Of a DNA stretch of 64,000 nt, positions 18,219-26,863 are shown piece after piece. Position 1 is the first letter of the stretch. The number at the start of each line of letters is the position of its first letter. Position numbers and translations under genes: made by a program. The stretch is from Aphodovivens sp036306585 (GTDB lineage: Bacteria > Actinomycetota > Coriobacteriia > Coriobacteriales > Eggerthellaceae). The DNA is taken from assembly GCA_036306585.1 (NCBI GenBank), contig JAXJZF010000006.1, positions 186,001 through 250,000 on the forward strand. Reading direction: 5' to 3'. Under the pieces are notes generated by a model. That model did not search any database, was not told the DNA's origin, and saw only the letters and a program-made list of their open reading frames with translations.

Positions 18219-18965
18219 GTGTATGTAGCGGCGATCGTGGACGATTGCGCTGAAGATGCCGAAGTGCTTGCGCGTATGGTGCGCAGCCACGCCGCGATAT
18301 TGGGTGCGAAGGATGATCCTGCATGCATTGTGTCGGTATTCCCTTCAATCGAATCGTTATCTGCGCGTTTGAATGAAGGCTATGAACCCGATCTCGCGTT
18401 CGTCGATATCGTGCTGAACCCTGGGGCTTCCGGTCGTGCTGCCACGGGCATCGATGCCGTCGAAAGACTGTTCGCTGCCGGATCGGCCACGCAGATCGTC
18501 TATGTGAGCGGTTTCGACGAATTCCATACGCAGGTGTACCGTACGTGCCATGCAGCGTATCTTGCCAAGCCGTTCGCGGAAAAAGATGTGGCGCTTGCGA
18601 TGGATATCGCGCTGGCCGCGCGGGAGCGCTTGCGCGAAAAACCGCTCCGCTTGCGCGAGAAGGGGGTTGAGCGCATTGTGCGCCCCTCGGATATCCTTTA
18701 CCTGGAAAGCAGCCTTCATGCGTTGCGCATCCACACCATGCACGAGGTCGTCGAAACCTACGGCAAGCTTGCCGATATCCTGTCCCAACTGCCGCGCCGG
18801 TTCGTGCGCACTCATCAAAGCTTTGCGGTGAACCTCGATGCCGTTCGTTCACTGGAATCTGGCTCCGTCGTGCTTACCACGGGGGAGTCGGTTCCCGTGA
18901 GCCGCCGCATGCGTGCATCGGTTCGTGCGGCGTTGTTCGAGCATATCCGCTCGGAGCGCCGTTAG
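18219..18965 (+). CDS. LytTR-type response regulator
   Basis: GTG at 18219 follows GGAGGTGA at 18206-18213. The receiver domain has the acidic pair D8-D9, phospho-acceptor D63 in LAFVDIVLNPG, and the Lys of AYLAKPF near residue 110. The C-terminal half is a LytTR DNA-binding domain (ILYLESSLHALRIHT, then RFVRTHQSFAVNLDAVRSLE). LytTR regulators typically control surface, bacteriocin or competence genes. It heads a three-gene set with two membrane kinase-like proteins, and the sortase-type surface protein at 21046 follows; regulation of that gene is inference. Confidence 0.93.
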   Translation: MYVAAIVDDCAEDAEVLARMVRSHAAILGAKDDPACIVSVFPSIESLSARLNEGYEPDLAFVDIVLNPGASGRAATGIDAVERLFAAGSATQIVYVSGFDEFHTQVYRTCHAAYLAKPFAEKDVALAMDIALAARERLREKPLRLREKGVERIVRPSDILYLESSLHALRIHTMHEVVETYGKLADILSQLPRRFVRTHQSFAVNLDAVRSLESGSVVLTTGESVPVSRRMRASVRAALFEHIRSERR

Positions 18966-18968
18966 CGG

Positions 18969-19880
18969 GTGGTCGCTACGTTGGATCAGGCCATCCTGGT
19001 TGCCGGTGCGGCAGCGAGCATCGGCATCAACGCCGTGCTGGCCTTGGTTGCCACGTGGTTTTTGCCGGTACGTCGACGCTGCCTGTTCTTCGTCTGCATG
19101 ATTGCCGCCGCGGTGGTGGCGACGTTCATCGCCAACCCCACGGGCATGGCAGCTACGAACATCGCAGGGTTTCTAATCAACTACATCGTGTTGCCGTGTC
19201 TGTTTTGGGAAGGACCGTTGCTTACCCGCCTTATCTGCGGGTTTTTACTGATTGCCGTGCAATTCTCCAGTGAGATTACGTTGGCGGCGGCGCTCTCGCT
19301 TGCCGGAATGGCGCTCGATCGGGACGCTGGCAGCGCGCTTCTGCTCATAATGCGTTTGGTGAACGCCGTTTTCGATCTTATCGTCGGGCGGGTTCTCGCT
19401 TTTGTCGTCAGACGCACGATTGGATGTTCCGTCGCACATGATGCCCTTGCCGACGAACCCTGGTCGGTCGGCGTTTGGCGCTATGGCGTTTTCTTGTTGC
19501 CGCAGTTTGCCTTTCTTGTTGTCGTCTCCATGGCTTTTATGGGCTATCGCGACACCGAACCTCAAACGTACGCCCTCGTTTTCCTGATCAGCATCGTCTG
19601 CTTGGCCGTCGACGCGATCGCGCTTCTGGCGTTCCGGCGCGCTTTGGCGGCGAGGCGTGATGCTGCGCGGGCGGAAGCGCTTGAACGAGCGCTTGCCCTT
19701 CATGCGGAAAATGCGCGCGCCGCCGACGAAGAGGCGCGGCGCGCCGCGCGGTTCCGCCATGATCAGCGCAATCATTTGCAGTCTGTGCTGGGGCTCATCG
19801 AGCGCGGTCAGATGCAACGCGCGGTAGGCTACATCGGCGACCTGCGCAGGGAACTTGCCGATGGGGAGGGCAGGCAATGA
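18969..19880 (+). CDS. Membrane sensor half with phospho-acceptor His but no ATPase domain
   Basis: The 303-residue protein has six or seven hydrophobic segments (about 8-222), a linker helix, then the dimerisation motif RFRHDQRNHLQSVLGLIERG with H264 as the expected phospho-acceptor. It stops 39 residues later, at the point where LytTR-partner kinases normally continue into their GHKL ATPase domain. The next gene supplies such a domain on a separate membrane protein, and the two overlap by four bases (ATGA). The start could be GTG 18969 or TTG 18981; GGGTGG at 18967-18972 would suit the latter. It looks like half of a divided histidine kinase. See findings. Confidence 0.8.
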   Translation: MVATLDQAILVAGAAASIGINAVLALVATWFLPVRRRCLFFVCMIAAAVVATFIANPTGMAATNIAGFLINYIVLPCLFWEGPLLTRLICGFLLIAVQFSSEITLAAALSLAGMALDRDAGSALLLIMRLVNAVFDLIVGRVLAFVVRRTIGCSVAHDALADEPWSVGVWRYGVFLLPQFAFLVVVSMAFMGYRDTEPQTYALVFLISIVCLAVDAIALLAFRRALAARRDAARAEALERALALHAENARAADEEARRAARFRHDQRNHLQSVLGLIERGQMQRAVGYIGDLRRELADGEGRQ

Positions 19881-20815
19881 CCTCGGAGGCTCTCTGCGCG
19901 TTGGGTGCGGTTTCGGTGGCGGCGCTTCTTGCCTCCGGCGTCTATCTGTGGCACCAGCTGATCGACGTTTCCGTGCCGCATCGCCTTGCCAACATGATCA
20001 TGCCCGCAAGCCAGATAGCGCTGGTGGCGTGCGTGTATGCTTTAAAGCCGTATTTCGCGCATTGGGAGATGATCGCCTTGGTGGTTGCGCCGATGGGCAT
20101 CGTCGGCGCCCTGCTGAACCCGTTGTTCTTCAAAGGGCTGCTGGATGCCGAGCGTGCAGGAGCCGAGGCGGAGCGCGTCGCCTTCTTGGAAGACCAGCTG
20201 GCAACGCAGGGGCAGTACGCCGTCCTAGCGCAGCAGAGTTGGGAGGAAAGCGCGAATGTGCGCGCCAAATTGGACAATCAGCTTGCGCTTATCGAGGAAG
20301 CCATTGCGGCAGGGGATGTCCAACGGGCTCGGATGCAGATCGCCGATGCCGATCAGGTGATGTGCCCGCCCAAGGATCGCTGCTGCCAGCATCCAGTGGT
20401 GGACGCGCTGCTGTGCGCCAAAGCAGCATGGTGCGAGAAGGAGGGCATTTCCATCGACATCGACGCCACGGTGCCGGAAAATCTTTCCACGCCAGATGTG
20501 GAGTTGTGCGCGCTGTTCGCCAACGCTCTCGATAATGCCGTCCATGCCTGCTTGGCCGTGCCGGAGGGAGGGCGCTGGGTGCGTGTGGAGGCGTATCCAG
20601 CTCATGGGTATTTTCTGCTGGAGGTGGAAAACAGCTGCGCCGTGCTGGACGGGGTGAAAACGGGGAAGAAAGGACCCCGCTTGGCGAAGGGCGGCTTTTC
20701 CCGGCATGGCCATGGACTGTCCATTATGCGCGGGATCGTGGAGCGTCACGACGGTGAGCTCGTGTGCAAACGCGAGGGTGCTGCGTTTCTCATGAGCGCC
20801 ATTTGGAGGCTGTAG
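19877..20815 (+). CDS. Membrane kinase half with GHKL ATPase domain and degenerate His site
   Basis: The 312-residue protein has three membrane segments (about 5-85), a coiled linker, a degenerate dimerisation helix and a GHKL ATPase domain. The N box is LFANALDNAVHAC (213-225) and the glycine-rich lid is RHGHGLSIMRGI (276-287). In the dimerisation helix the usual Arg-His-Asp-x-x-Asn-His is replaced by RAKLDNQL, so Ala130 stands where the His should be. It can probably bind ATP but not phosphorylate itself. Five cysteines (163, 169, 170, 180, 186) cluster between the two domains and might be redox-active. It is probably the partner of the upstream protein. Confidence 0.8.
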   Translation: MTSEALCALGAVSVAALLASGVYLWHQLIDVSVPHRLANMIMPASQIALVACVYALKPYFAHWEMIALVVAPMGIVGALLNPLFFKGLLDAERAGAEAERVAFLEDQLATQGQYAVLAQQSWEESANVRAKLDNQLALIEEAIAAGDVQRARMQIADADQVMCPPKDRCCQHPVVDALLCAKAAWCEKEGISIDIDATVPENLSTPDVELCALFANALDNAVHACLAVPEGGRWVRVEAYPAHGYFLLEVENSCAVLDGVKTGKKGPRLAKGGFSRHGHGLSIMRGIVERHDGELVCKREGAAFLMSAIWRL

Positions 20816-21045
20816 GGGCTTGGCGAGTGGGGCGATGCTGCCATCCGCAGATTTTGAAGGGCCCGTCCGGCGAGGAAGGGGTCCGATCGGGGCCGTTCCT
20901 TCTCCCGCGCGACCGATGCTGCTGCTTGCGCGCCCTGTTCTGCTCAACCCCTTTCAACCGAAGATTCGCGTGGCGATAATTAAGCAGTCTGTAGAAGAAC
21001 TGCTCCCTGATCGTGAGGCGCGTTCGGGGATAGGGAGGAGGGACT

Positions 21046-22683
21046 ATGAAGCATAAGGAAGGAGCACGCCGCATCGTTTCCGTGGCGATGGCGGTCGCCC
21101 TTGCTGCGATGGGGTTCACGGCAGCTGCCTGGTGGGCGCCGCAGTGGGCATCGGCGAGCGAGACCGATCCCGACGAGATGGGCGAAGTGAATGACGTGTT
21201 TGCCGACGGCGAGACAGACACGTTCGAGGCAGCAACGCCCGAAGGGGAAGACGGCACCGATGCGGACATGACCGCCAAGGTCGCGACGCTGCTTGCGGAA
21301 GGCGGCGAGATCGTGGCGTCGTCCGACGCGGCTGCGGACGACGCGACTGCTGACGAGGGCTCGATCGATGGGACAGAGCAGCAATACCATATCGCAATCG
21401 ACTACGGTAACACCTACGGCGGCATTTCTAATGCCGACTTCGAGGCGCAATTGGGTAAGACGTTGAGGCAGAACCTGCAGCAGGCGCAAGCGAAAGTTGA
21501 AGCCGAAGGTGGGTATATGCCCCTTCTAGCAGGGGATATCGTTGAATTCGGGGATCAGTACGGGTCCCATCATGTACTCCAGTACTGGGATGCCCCCGTC
21601 GATATCGATAAGGTGCTCGAGGCTTCCGATTTCACGCCGACAGCCCAAGAGGGCGCTTCTGCCCAACTCACGATTCGTGCGCATTGGACGCAGGTTCCCG
21701 AACCCTGGGATTTCGATGGCACCCTGATGCCCTACACCGTCGAGAATGGGGTTCTGACGTTCGATAACCACCCCGAACTAGGCGAATGGTATCAGCTGAC
21801 TGTCGATGCGAAAGACGGCATTACCTTCGACAACCCCGGCGGCAGCTCGGAATGGACCATGACCCTCGATGCGTGCGTTCTCGATTCGGACGACCCGCTG
21901 TTCGCTTCCCGGCCCAACTCGGGCACGTATTTCGTTCGCGGCGATGCACGCGGTTCGTCGACCGCCCTGTGGATCACCTACGATCTCTCCAAGTCTCTTG
22001 CGTATGGGTTTGCCTCAGGTTCGGGAACCATTTCTCGCGTAGGCGGGCCGAACACGCTGTCCATCAACCTGTCTAGCCCGTCGGTCCTTTCGCTGGGCTA
22101 CGCCTCAGACGATGTCACCGTCATCTCGAACGAGCAGGGCGCGACGCTTTCCCATGTGCCGAACGGCACTGCAGGCGATGCCTGGTTCTGGAGTACGCTC
22201 CAACTTGTGACCGATCCGATTTCCGGCGCCGAGGCCGACAAGGCGACGGCTGCCCTGAAGGGTTCGGTCGAGGTCTCCGGCGACGTTATTCTCTACGACA
22301 TCCATCTGCTGGATTCCACCGGCAGCGTGTTCGCCATTCCCGACGGCGAGCAGGTCACGGTGACTCTGCCCGTTCCGGCGTCGATGTCGCTGGAGGGCTT
22401 GCATGTCTTCCACGTGGCAGATGACGGTACCGTGACAGATATGAAAGCCACCGTCGACGCAGGGGCGCGCACCGTGAGCTTCACCACTACGCACTTCTCG
22501 ACGTTTGCCCTGGCAAACGTTGTCGATAATACCGTCGCCTCTTTGCCGGCCAACGGCGAGCAAGCCGTCGACGGCTTGGCGACGACTGGCGATGCGACCG
22601 GCGTTGTTGTTGCGGGCGCCGCCCTGTGCGCGGTTGCCGCGGCGGGTGCGGTAGTTGCGGCGCGCAAGCGCGCCCAGCGCTAA
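21046..22683 (+). CDS. Secreted surface protein with sortase-type anchor
   Basis: The 545-residue protein starts with Lys/Arg residues, a hydrophobic stretch and an Ala-Ser-Ala cleavage region near residue 36, typical of a Sec signal peptide. The mature part is acidic and Thr/Ser-rich with no domain I recognise. The C-terminus has the LATTG sorting motif at about 511-515, a hydrophobic segment and a terminal KRAQR tail, so a sortase should attach it to the cell wall. No sortase gene is in the window. The ATG follows GGGAGGAGGG. It lies downstream of the LytTR gene set with a 230-base spacer. Confidence 0.85.
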   Translation: MKHKEGARRIVSVAMAVALAAMGFTAAAWWAPQWASASETDPDEMGEVNDVFADGETDTFEAATPEGEDGTDADMTAKVATLLAEGGEIVASSDAAADDATADEGSIDGTEQQYHIAIDYGNTYGGISNADFEAQLGKTLRQNLQQAQAKVEAEGGYMPLLAGDIVEFGDQYGSHHVLQYWDAPVDIDKVLEASDFTPTAQEGASAQLTIRAHWTQVPEPWDFDGTLMPYTVENGVLTFDNHPELGEWYQLTVDAKDGITFDNPGGSSEWTMTLDACVLDSDDPLFASRPNSGTYFVRGDARGSSTALWITYDLSKSLAYGFASGSGTISRVGGPNTLSINLSSPSVLSLGYASDDVTVISNEQGATLSHVPNGTAGDAWFWSTLQLVTDPISGAEADKATAALKGSVEVSGDVILYDIHLLDSTGSVFAIPDGEQVTVTLPVPASMSLEGLHVFHVADDGTVTDMKATVDAGARTVSFTTTHFSTFALANVVDNTVASLPANGEQAVDGLATTGDATGVVVAGAALCAVAAAGAVVAARKRAQR

Positions 22684-22755
22684 CGTGAACAGGCGATAGC
22701 GAATTCGCGGAGAGGGCGGGGTTCCGTCCGCGCCGCAGAGCAAGTGGGTTACCAT

Positions 22756-22785
22756 GGAAGGCGTCCTCTGCGGAGGGCGCCTTCC
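22756..22785 (+). terminator. Hairpin between surface protein gene and dnaX
   Basis: GGAAGGCG and CGCCTTCC are perfect outer arms, and CCTC/GAGG extends the stem inward. Only a weak T-rich tail (GTCGTTTC) follows. Confidence 0.65.
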
Positions 22786-22835
22786 GTCGTTTCGGCATGG
22801 TTGCGACGGGGGTCGATCAGGGAAAGGTAGAGCAC

Positions 22836-25193
22836 ATGGCCGAGTCGCTGTACAGGAAATACCGTCCGCAGATCTTCGAGGATGTTGTCGGCCAGGAGCA
22901 CATCGAGCGCACGTTGAAGAACGCCATTGCGCAGGACAAGGTGAGCCACGCCTACCTGTTTTGCGGCCCGCGCGGCACTGGAAAAACCACTACGGCGCGC
23001 CTTTTGGCGAAGGCTCTGCTGTGCGAGAAGGGTCCCACGCCCGATCCGGACGGCACGTGCGAGGATTGCCGCATGATCGCCAACGGCGAGCATCCCGACG
23101 TCAACGAGCTGGACGCGGCAAGCCGCACTGGCGTGGAGAACGTCCGCGAGGAGATCATCGGGCGCGTGCAGTTCGCCCCCACGCGCGGACGCTACAAGGT
23201 CTACATCATCGACGAGGTCCACATGCTGTCCACCGCAGCGTTCAACGCGCTGCTGAAAACGCTCGAGGAGCCTCCCGATCATGTGGTGTTCATCCTGTGC
23301 ACCACCGATCCTCAGAAGGTCCCCGAAACCATCCATTCCCGTTGTCAACGGTTCGATTTCCGACGCATCTCCAATGAGGCCATGGTGTCGCGTCTGGGTG
23401 CGGTGTGCGTGGCGGAAGGCGTGGAGTTCGAAGGCGAGGCGCTCGACCTCATCGCGCACCGCTCCGATGGCGGGATGCGCAACGCGCTTACGTCGCTCGA
23501 GCAGGTGATCGCCTTCTCGCAGGGTGCTGTGACGCTGGAGAACGCCGAGCGGTTGCTCGGCGCCATGGATGCGAGCGATCTAGGCGAGATCGTCGCGGCC
23601 ATCGGGCACCGCGATGCCGCAGCATGTTTCCGCTGGACCGCCGAGTATGTGGAAACGGGTGCCGACCTGGCAGAATTCACTCGCGAACTAGCCCATCACG
23701 TGCGCAATCTGTACGTGATGACGCTGGCGGGCGCCGACGTGGCGCTAGATGTGGGGGCAACCGAGCGGCGTGAGATGGAAGAGGAGCTGCCCCTGTTCGC
23801 ACCCGACCGCCTCGCGCGCCTGCTGGGCGTGCTGGGCGACCTTTCCAGCGAGCTGAAGACGTCCACCAACCCGCGCCTTTCGTTCGAGATCGCGCTCACG
23901 CGCATGGTGCGGCCCGATTCCGACCTGACGTTGGAATCGCTCGCCGAGCGCATCGAGGCTCTGGAGTCGGGGTATTCCGCGGTGGCGCATGTGGTTTCCT
24001 CTCCTGTCGTACGGCAGGCACAGTCGGTCAGCTCCGTCGCTGCCGCCGGCGCTGCGGAGGCAGCCGCGCAACCGGCGGTGCAGGCGCAACCCTCGTCGGC
24101 CGTCCAACAGCCTGTCCGGGAAGAGGTGCAGCCTGCGGTGCGCTCGCAGCAGACGGTTCAGGAGCGCCCCGCCGCGCAGCAGACGATGCAGGAGCACCCC
24201 GCTGCCCAGCAGGTGCGCCGGGAGCAGGCGCCTGTGCGGCAGCCGCAGGCCCAGCCCGTCGAGGTCGCTGTCGCTGCTCCTCAGAACACGACGGCGCAGC
24301 AGCCGTCATCCGATGGCGCGGACATTTCGGCGCAGCTTTCCGCGAGCCTTTCGAACCCGGCGTCGCTTCAGCGCATCTGGCAGGCGGCGCTTTCCACGTT
24401 GAAGAAGGAGAAGGCAGCCTACGGCGTGCTGTTCCTCAACACGAAGGCGATCTTCGATGCGGCGGCAGGGGCGCTGATCGTGGAGTTCCCGGCTGAGAAC
24501 GTCTTTGCGTTCAAGGCGGCGCAGAAGCCTGATGTGCAGAATGCCGTCGCCAGCGCGCTGGCGCGTTCGTGCGGCGAGACGCTTTCGTTCTCGTACAAGC
24601 AGGGCGGCAAGCGCGTAGCCGCCGGGGCTTCTTCCGCGGCTGCGGCGTCCGCTTCCCCGCAGCCGCAAGCCGGCGCTAGGGCCGACGCCTGGCAGGTGTC
24701 GCAGCGCGGGGGGTCGCATGGCCAGATGGGGGCAGCGGGCACCGGGGGAGGGAGGCGACCGGTAGCCCAGGCGGCCGATGCCGCCCGGGCGGGCGGTGCG
24801 CAGCCGGCATCGGATTGGGGCCGGCAACCTGCGGCGCGCGCGGCCGAAGCGCCGCAAGGCCGTGCTGTCGAGCAGGTTCCCACCGCATCGGCGTCCGCAC
24901 CCTACGATGACGTGGTTCCCTATGACGATGTGGTGCCCTACGACGATGACACCGCATTCTCCTACGACGTGCCGCCCTGGGAGGATTCGGCGCCCGCCAG
25001 CGCGCCGGCTGCCGCGCAGCCGCAGCCGGCGCGGGGCGACGACGCCGCCCCCGCCCCGCAAGCGGCGGCGGACCAGGGGCTGCCGCCCGAGCCGGGGCAG
25101 CCGTCCGCCGCGCATGCTGCGCCGGACGATCTGCAGGCCATCCTCGCTGCGGGCTTCGGTGATGGCGTGTCGTTCGAAGAAGTGAGAGAATAG
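22836..25193 (+). CDS. dnaX: DNA polymerase III subunit gamma/tau
   Basis: The clamp-loader ATPase loads the sliding clamp and links polymerase to helicase. ATG 22836 follows AAAGG and gives the standard MAESLYRKYRPQIFEDVVGQ start. Walker A is GPRGTGKT (44-51) and Walker B is IDEVHML. The zinc knuckle has C63, C75 and C78, but the position of the fourth E. coli cysteine appears to be Asp72, a possible variant ligand. Residues 400-510 are Gln/Pro/Ala-rich, and the C-terminal region includes an acidic repeat of the YDDVVP unit. At 785 residues it is a tau-length protein. ybaB and recR follow. Confidence 0.96.
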   Translation: MAESLYRKYRPQIFEDVVGQEHIERTLKNAIAQDKVSHAYLFCGPRGTGKTTTARLLAKALLCEKGPTPDPDGTCEDCRMIANGEHPDVNELDAASRTGVENVREEIIGRVQFAPTRGRYKVYIIDEVHMLSTAAFNALLKTLEEPPDHVVFILCTTDPQKVPETIHSRCQRFDFRRISNEAMVSRLGAVCVAEGVEFEGEALDLIAHRSDGGMRNALTSLEQVIAFSQGAVTLENAERLLGAMDASDLGEIVAAIGHRDAAACFRWTAEYVETGADLAEFTRELAHHVRNLYVMTLAGADVALDVGATERREMEEELPLFAPDRLARLLGVLGDLSSELKTSTNPRLSFEIALTRMVRPDSDLTLESLAERIEALESGYSAVAHVVSSPVVRQAQSVSSVAAAGAAEAAAQPAVQAQPSSAVQQPVREEVQPAVRSQQTVQERPAAQQTMQEHPAAQQVRREQAPVRQPQAQPVEVAVAAPQNTTAQQPSSDGADISAQLSASLSNPASLQRIWQAALSTLKKEKAAYGVLFLNTKAIFDAAAGALIVEFPAENVFAFKAAQKPDVQNAVASALARSCGETLSFSYKQGGKRVAAGASSAAAASASPQPQAGARADAWQVSQRGGSHGQMGAAGTGGGRRPVAQAADAARAGGAQPASDWGRQPAARAAEAPQGRAVEQVPTASASAPYDDVVPYDDVVPYDDDTAFSYDVPPWEDSAPASAPAAAQPQPARGDDAAPAPQAAADQGLPPEPGQPSAAHAAPDDLQAILAAGFGDGVSFEEVRE

Positions 25194-25278
25194 CCAGCGC
25201 ACTGAACGCAAGGCAAGATGATGCGGGGCGTATTCCCGCAGGCAAGGCGCATCGCGCCCAAGGAAAAGGAGATGAAAT

Positions 25279-25626
25279 ATGTCGAGACGAGGCGGATTCC
25301 CCGGAGGCATGGGCGGCGGCAACATGAATGCCATGCTCAAGCAGGCGCAGAAGATGCAGGCCGAGCTGGCCAAGGCGCAAGACGAGATCAAGGAGATGTC
25401 CTACACCGGCACGTCCGGCGGCGGCATGGTGAAGGTCGTCGCCCTGGGCGACCAGACCATCGAAAGCATCGTGATCGACCCTGCGGCGGTGGATCCCGAG
25501 GATGTTGAGATGCTGCAGGACATGGTGTGCGCTGCGGTTAACGAGGCCCTGCGCGGCATCCAGGAGATGAGCAACCAGCGCATGAGCTCGGTGACGGGTG
25601 GCTTGAACATCCCGGGCCTGATGTAG
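25279..25626 (+). CDS. ybaB: YbaB/EbfC nucleoid-associated protein
   Basis: The 115-residue protein binds DNA as a dimer. It has the family's NMNAMLKQAQKMQAELAKAQ amphipathic helix and a GGGMVKVVALGDQTIESIVI strand region. The ATG follows AAGGAG at 25264-25269. It sits between dnaX and recR, the usual arrangement, with recR starting three bases after its stop. Confidence 0.95.
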   Translation: MSRRGGFPGGMGGGNMNAMLKQAQKMQAELAKAQDEIKEMSYTGTSGGGMVKVVALGDQTIESIVIDPAAVDPEDVEMLQDMVCAAVNEALRGIQEMSNQRMSSVTGGLNIPGLM

Positions 25627-25629
25627 CGC

Positions 25630-26226
25630 ATGCACTCCGCCCCTTCCATACAAAAGCTCCTCGACGAGCTGGAGCGTTTGCCGGGCATCGGGCCGAAATC
25701 GGCCCAGCGCATTGCGTATTGGCTGCTCAATACCGATAAGGCTACCGCGCTTCGCCTGGCGGACGCTATCGTGGAGGTCAAAGATACGGTACGGTTCTGC
25801 TCGCGCTGCTTCAACTACGCGGAAGGTGACCTTTGCGAGATCTGCGCGTCGTCCAAGCGGGACGGGGGGACCCTCTGCGTGGTGAGCGAACCTCGCGACA
25901 TCCCTCCCATCGAGCGAACGGGTGTGTTCAACGGCATCTACCACGTCCTCGGTGGGGCCCTATCGCCCATGGAGGGCATCGGTCCCGACGACCTGCATAT
26001 AGCCGACCTGCTGAAGCGCCTCGGGGCGGAGGATGTGCAAGAGGTGGTGCTGGCCACCAACCCTGACATCGAGGGCGAGACCACGGCTGCCTATCTGGCG
26101 CGCCTCATCAAGCCGCTTGGCATCAAGGTGACGCGTCTGGCAAGCGGGCTTCCCGTGGGCGGCGACCTCGAGTTTGCCGACGAGGTGACCCTTGGCCGCG
26201 CCCTCGAAGCGCGTCAGCCGCTGTAG
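25630..26226 (+). CDS. recR: Recombination mediator RecR
   Basis: RecR acts with RecO/RecF to load RecA at gaps. The 198-residue protein has the helix-hairpin-helix LPGIGPKSAQRIAYWLL, the C4 zinc finger CSRCFNYAEGDLCEIC, and a Toprim domain starting LCVVSEPRDI. Its ATG follows the ybaB stop directly, so translation is coupled. Confidence 0.96.
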   Translation: MHSAPSIQKLLDELERLPGIGPKSAQRIAYWLLNTDKATALRLADAIVEVKDTVRFCSRCFNYAEGDLCEICASSKRDGGTLCVVSEPRDIPPIERTGVFNGIYHVLGGALSPMEGIGPDDLHIADLLKRLGAEDVQEVVLATNPDIEGETTAAYLARLIKPLGIKVTRLASGLPVGGDLEFADEVTLGRALEARQPL

Positions 26227-26273
26227 CGGTCTTCGGCTGCTATGGCTGGTTTCGGCGGGCTGTTTGAATCGGT

Positions 26274-26328
26274 GGCGTTCTTCAATGGATCTGGCGGCAA
26301 ATTGCCGCCAGATCCATTGAAGAACGCC
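26274..26328. repeat. Perfect 55-bp palindrome (27-bp arms, 1-base centre)
   Basis: The arms 26274-26300 and 26302-26328 are exactly complementary around a single A, beginning GGCGTTCTTCAATGG and meeting at GGCGGCAA-A-TTGCCGCC. No T run follows. It lies 47 bases after the recR stop and could act as a strong RNA hairpin or a DNA cruciform. Confidence 0.9.
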
Positions 26329-26333
26329 AAATC

Positions 26334-26358
26334 GTAACCAAACTCCAGTTGTGGACGA
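26334..26358 (+). repeat. Dispersed 25-bp repeat, copy 1
   Basis: The 25-mer starts GTAACCAAACTCC and ends CCAGTTGTGGACGA. It recurs at 63886-63910 with one base changed and, inverted and shortened to 21 bases, at 26500-26520. Confidence 0.85.
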
Positions 26359-26499
26359 ACGGACGCCCGTTTTGCTGCCAAATCGGCAGACTTTTCGAAA
26401 CAGCATCGATGGCTTGCAATCAATAAATACGAAATACCAGATAAACATTATTCTAAAATAAGCTATATAAAGTTCCGATAACGCACGTGTCGCGATGGC
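26359..26499. other. AT-rich non-coding segment between inverted repeats
   Basis: This 141-base stretch is flanked by the 21-bp inverted repeats at 26338-26358 and 26500-26520. Bases 26415-26475 are markedly AT-rich for this genome. CTGCC-AAATC-GGCAG near 26370 is a small hairpin. No open reading frame with a ribosome site is visible. Confidence 0.5.
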
Positions 26500-26520
26500 T
26501 CGTCCACAACTGGAGTTTGG
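26500..26520 (-). repeat. Dispersed repeat, inverted copy
   Basis: TCGTCCACAACTGGAGTTTG plus one G is the exact reverse complement of 26338-26358, making 21-bp inverted repeats around an AT-rich core. Confidence 0.85.
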
Positions 26521-26647
26521 AAGCGAAAATCGAGGAATAATTGGATCTAGGCAGCATATCCGCACCATTGTGCGACGATTCTGCTCCCAGCGGTGCGGTT
26601 TGGCTGTTGGACGACCCATCTGCTCAATGTGCGCCGTCCCCGAAATG

Positions 26648-26698
26648 CAGAAGAGGGGCGCCGTCCCCTCCAATAACGGCGTCCCTCTTCTGGTTTTT
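26648..26698 (+). terminator. Strong intrinsic terminator with no coding gene upstream
   Basis: CAGAAGAGGGGCGCCGT (26648-26664) pairs with ACGGCGTCCCTCTTCTG (26676-26692) through 17 bp with one G-T wobble, then GTTTTTC. The T run is on the forward strand only. The nearest upstream gene is recR, 420 bases away past a 55-bp palindrome, so a small RNA between about 26500 and 26690 is possible. Confidence 0.85.
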
Positions 26699-26863
26699 CG
26701 AAGCAGTGAAGCTTCTCGTATATGTCTTATCAAAGTATAGCAGTCATCGACTTTTTCGCAAACGGTTTTTCTTCTCCGCATTCGGTCCGATGCAACAGGC
26801 AAGCGCGTCAGGTTCTGGTTTGAAGGCGAATGGATGGAGCGAGTTGCTGTCGATAGGGTTGGT

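Noticed and set aside
18969..20815. A single histidine kinase broken by a frameshift
   Set aside because: The second reading frame has its own membrane segments and its own degenerate dimerisation helix, and joining the two would duplicate these parts.
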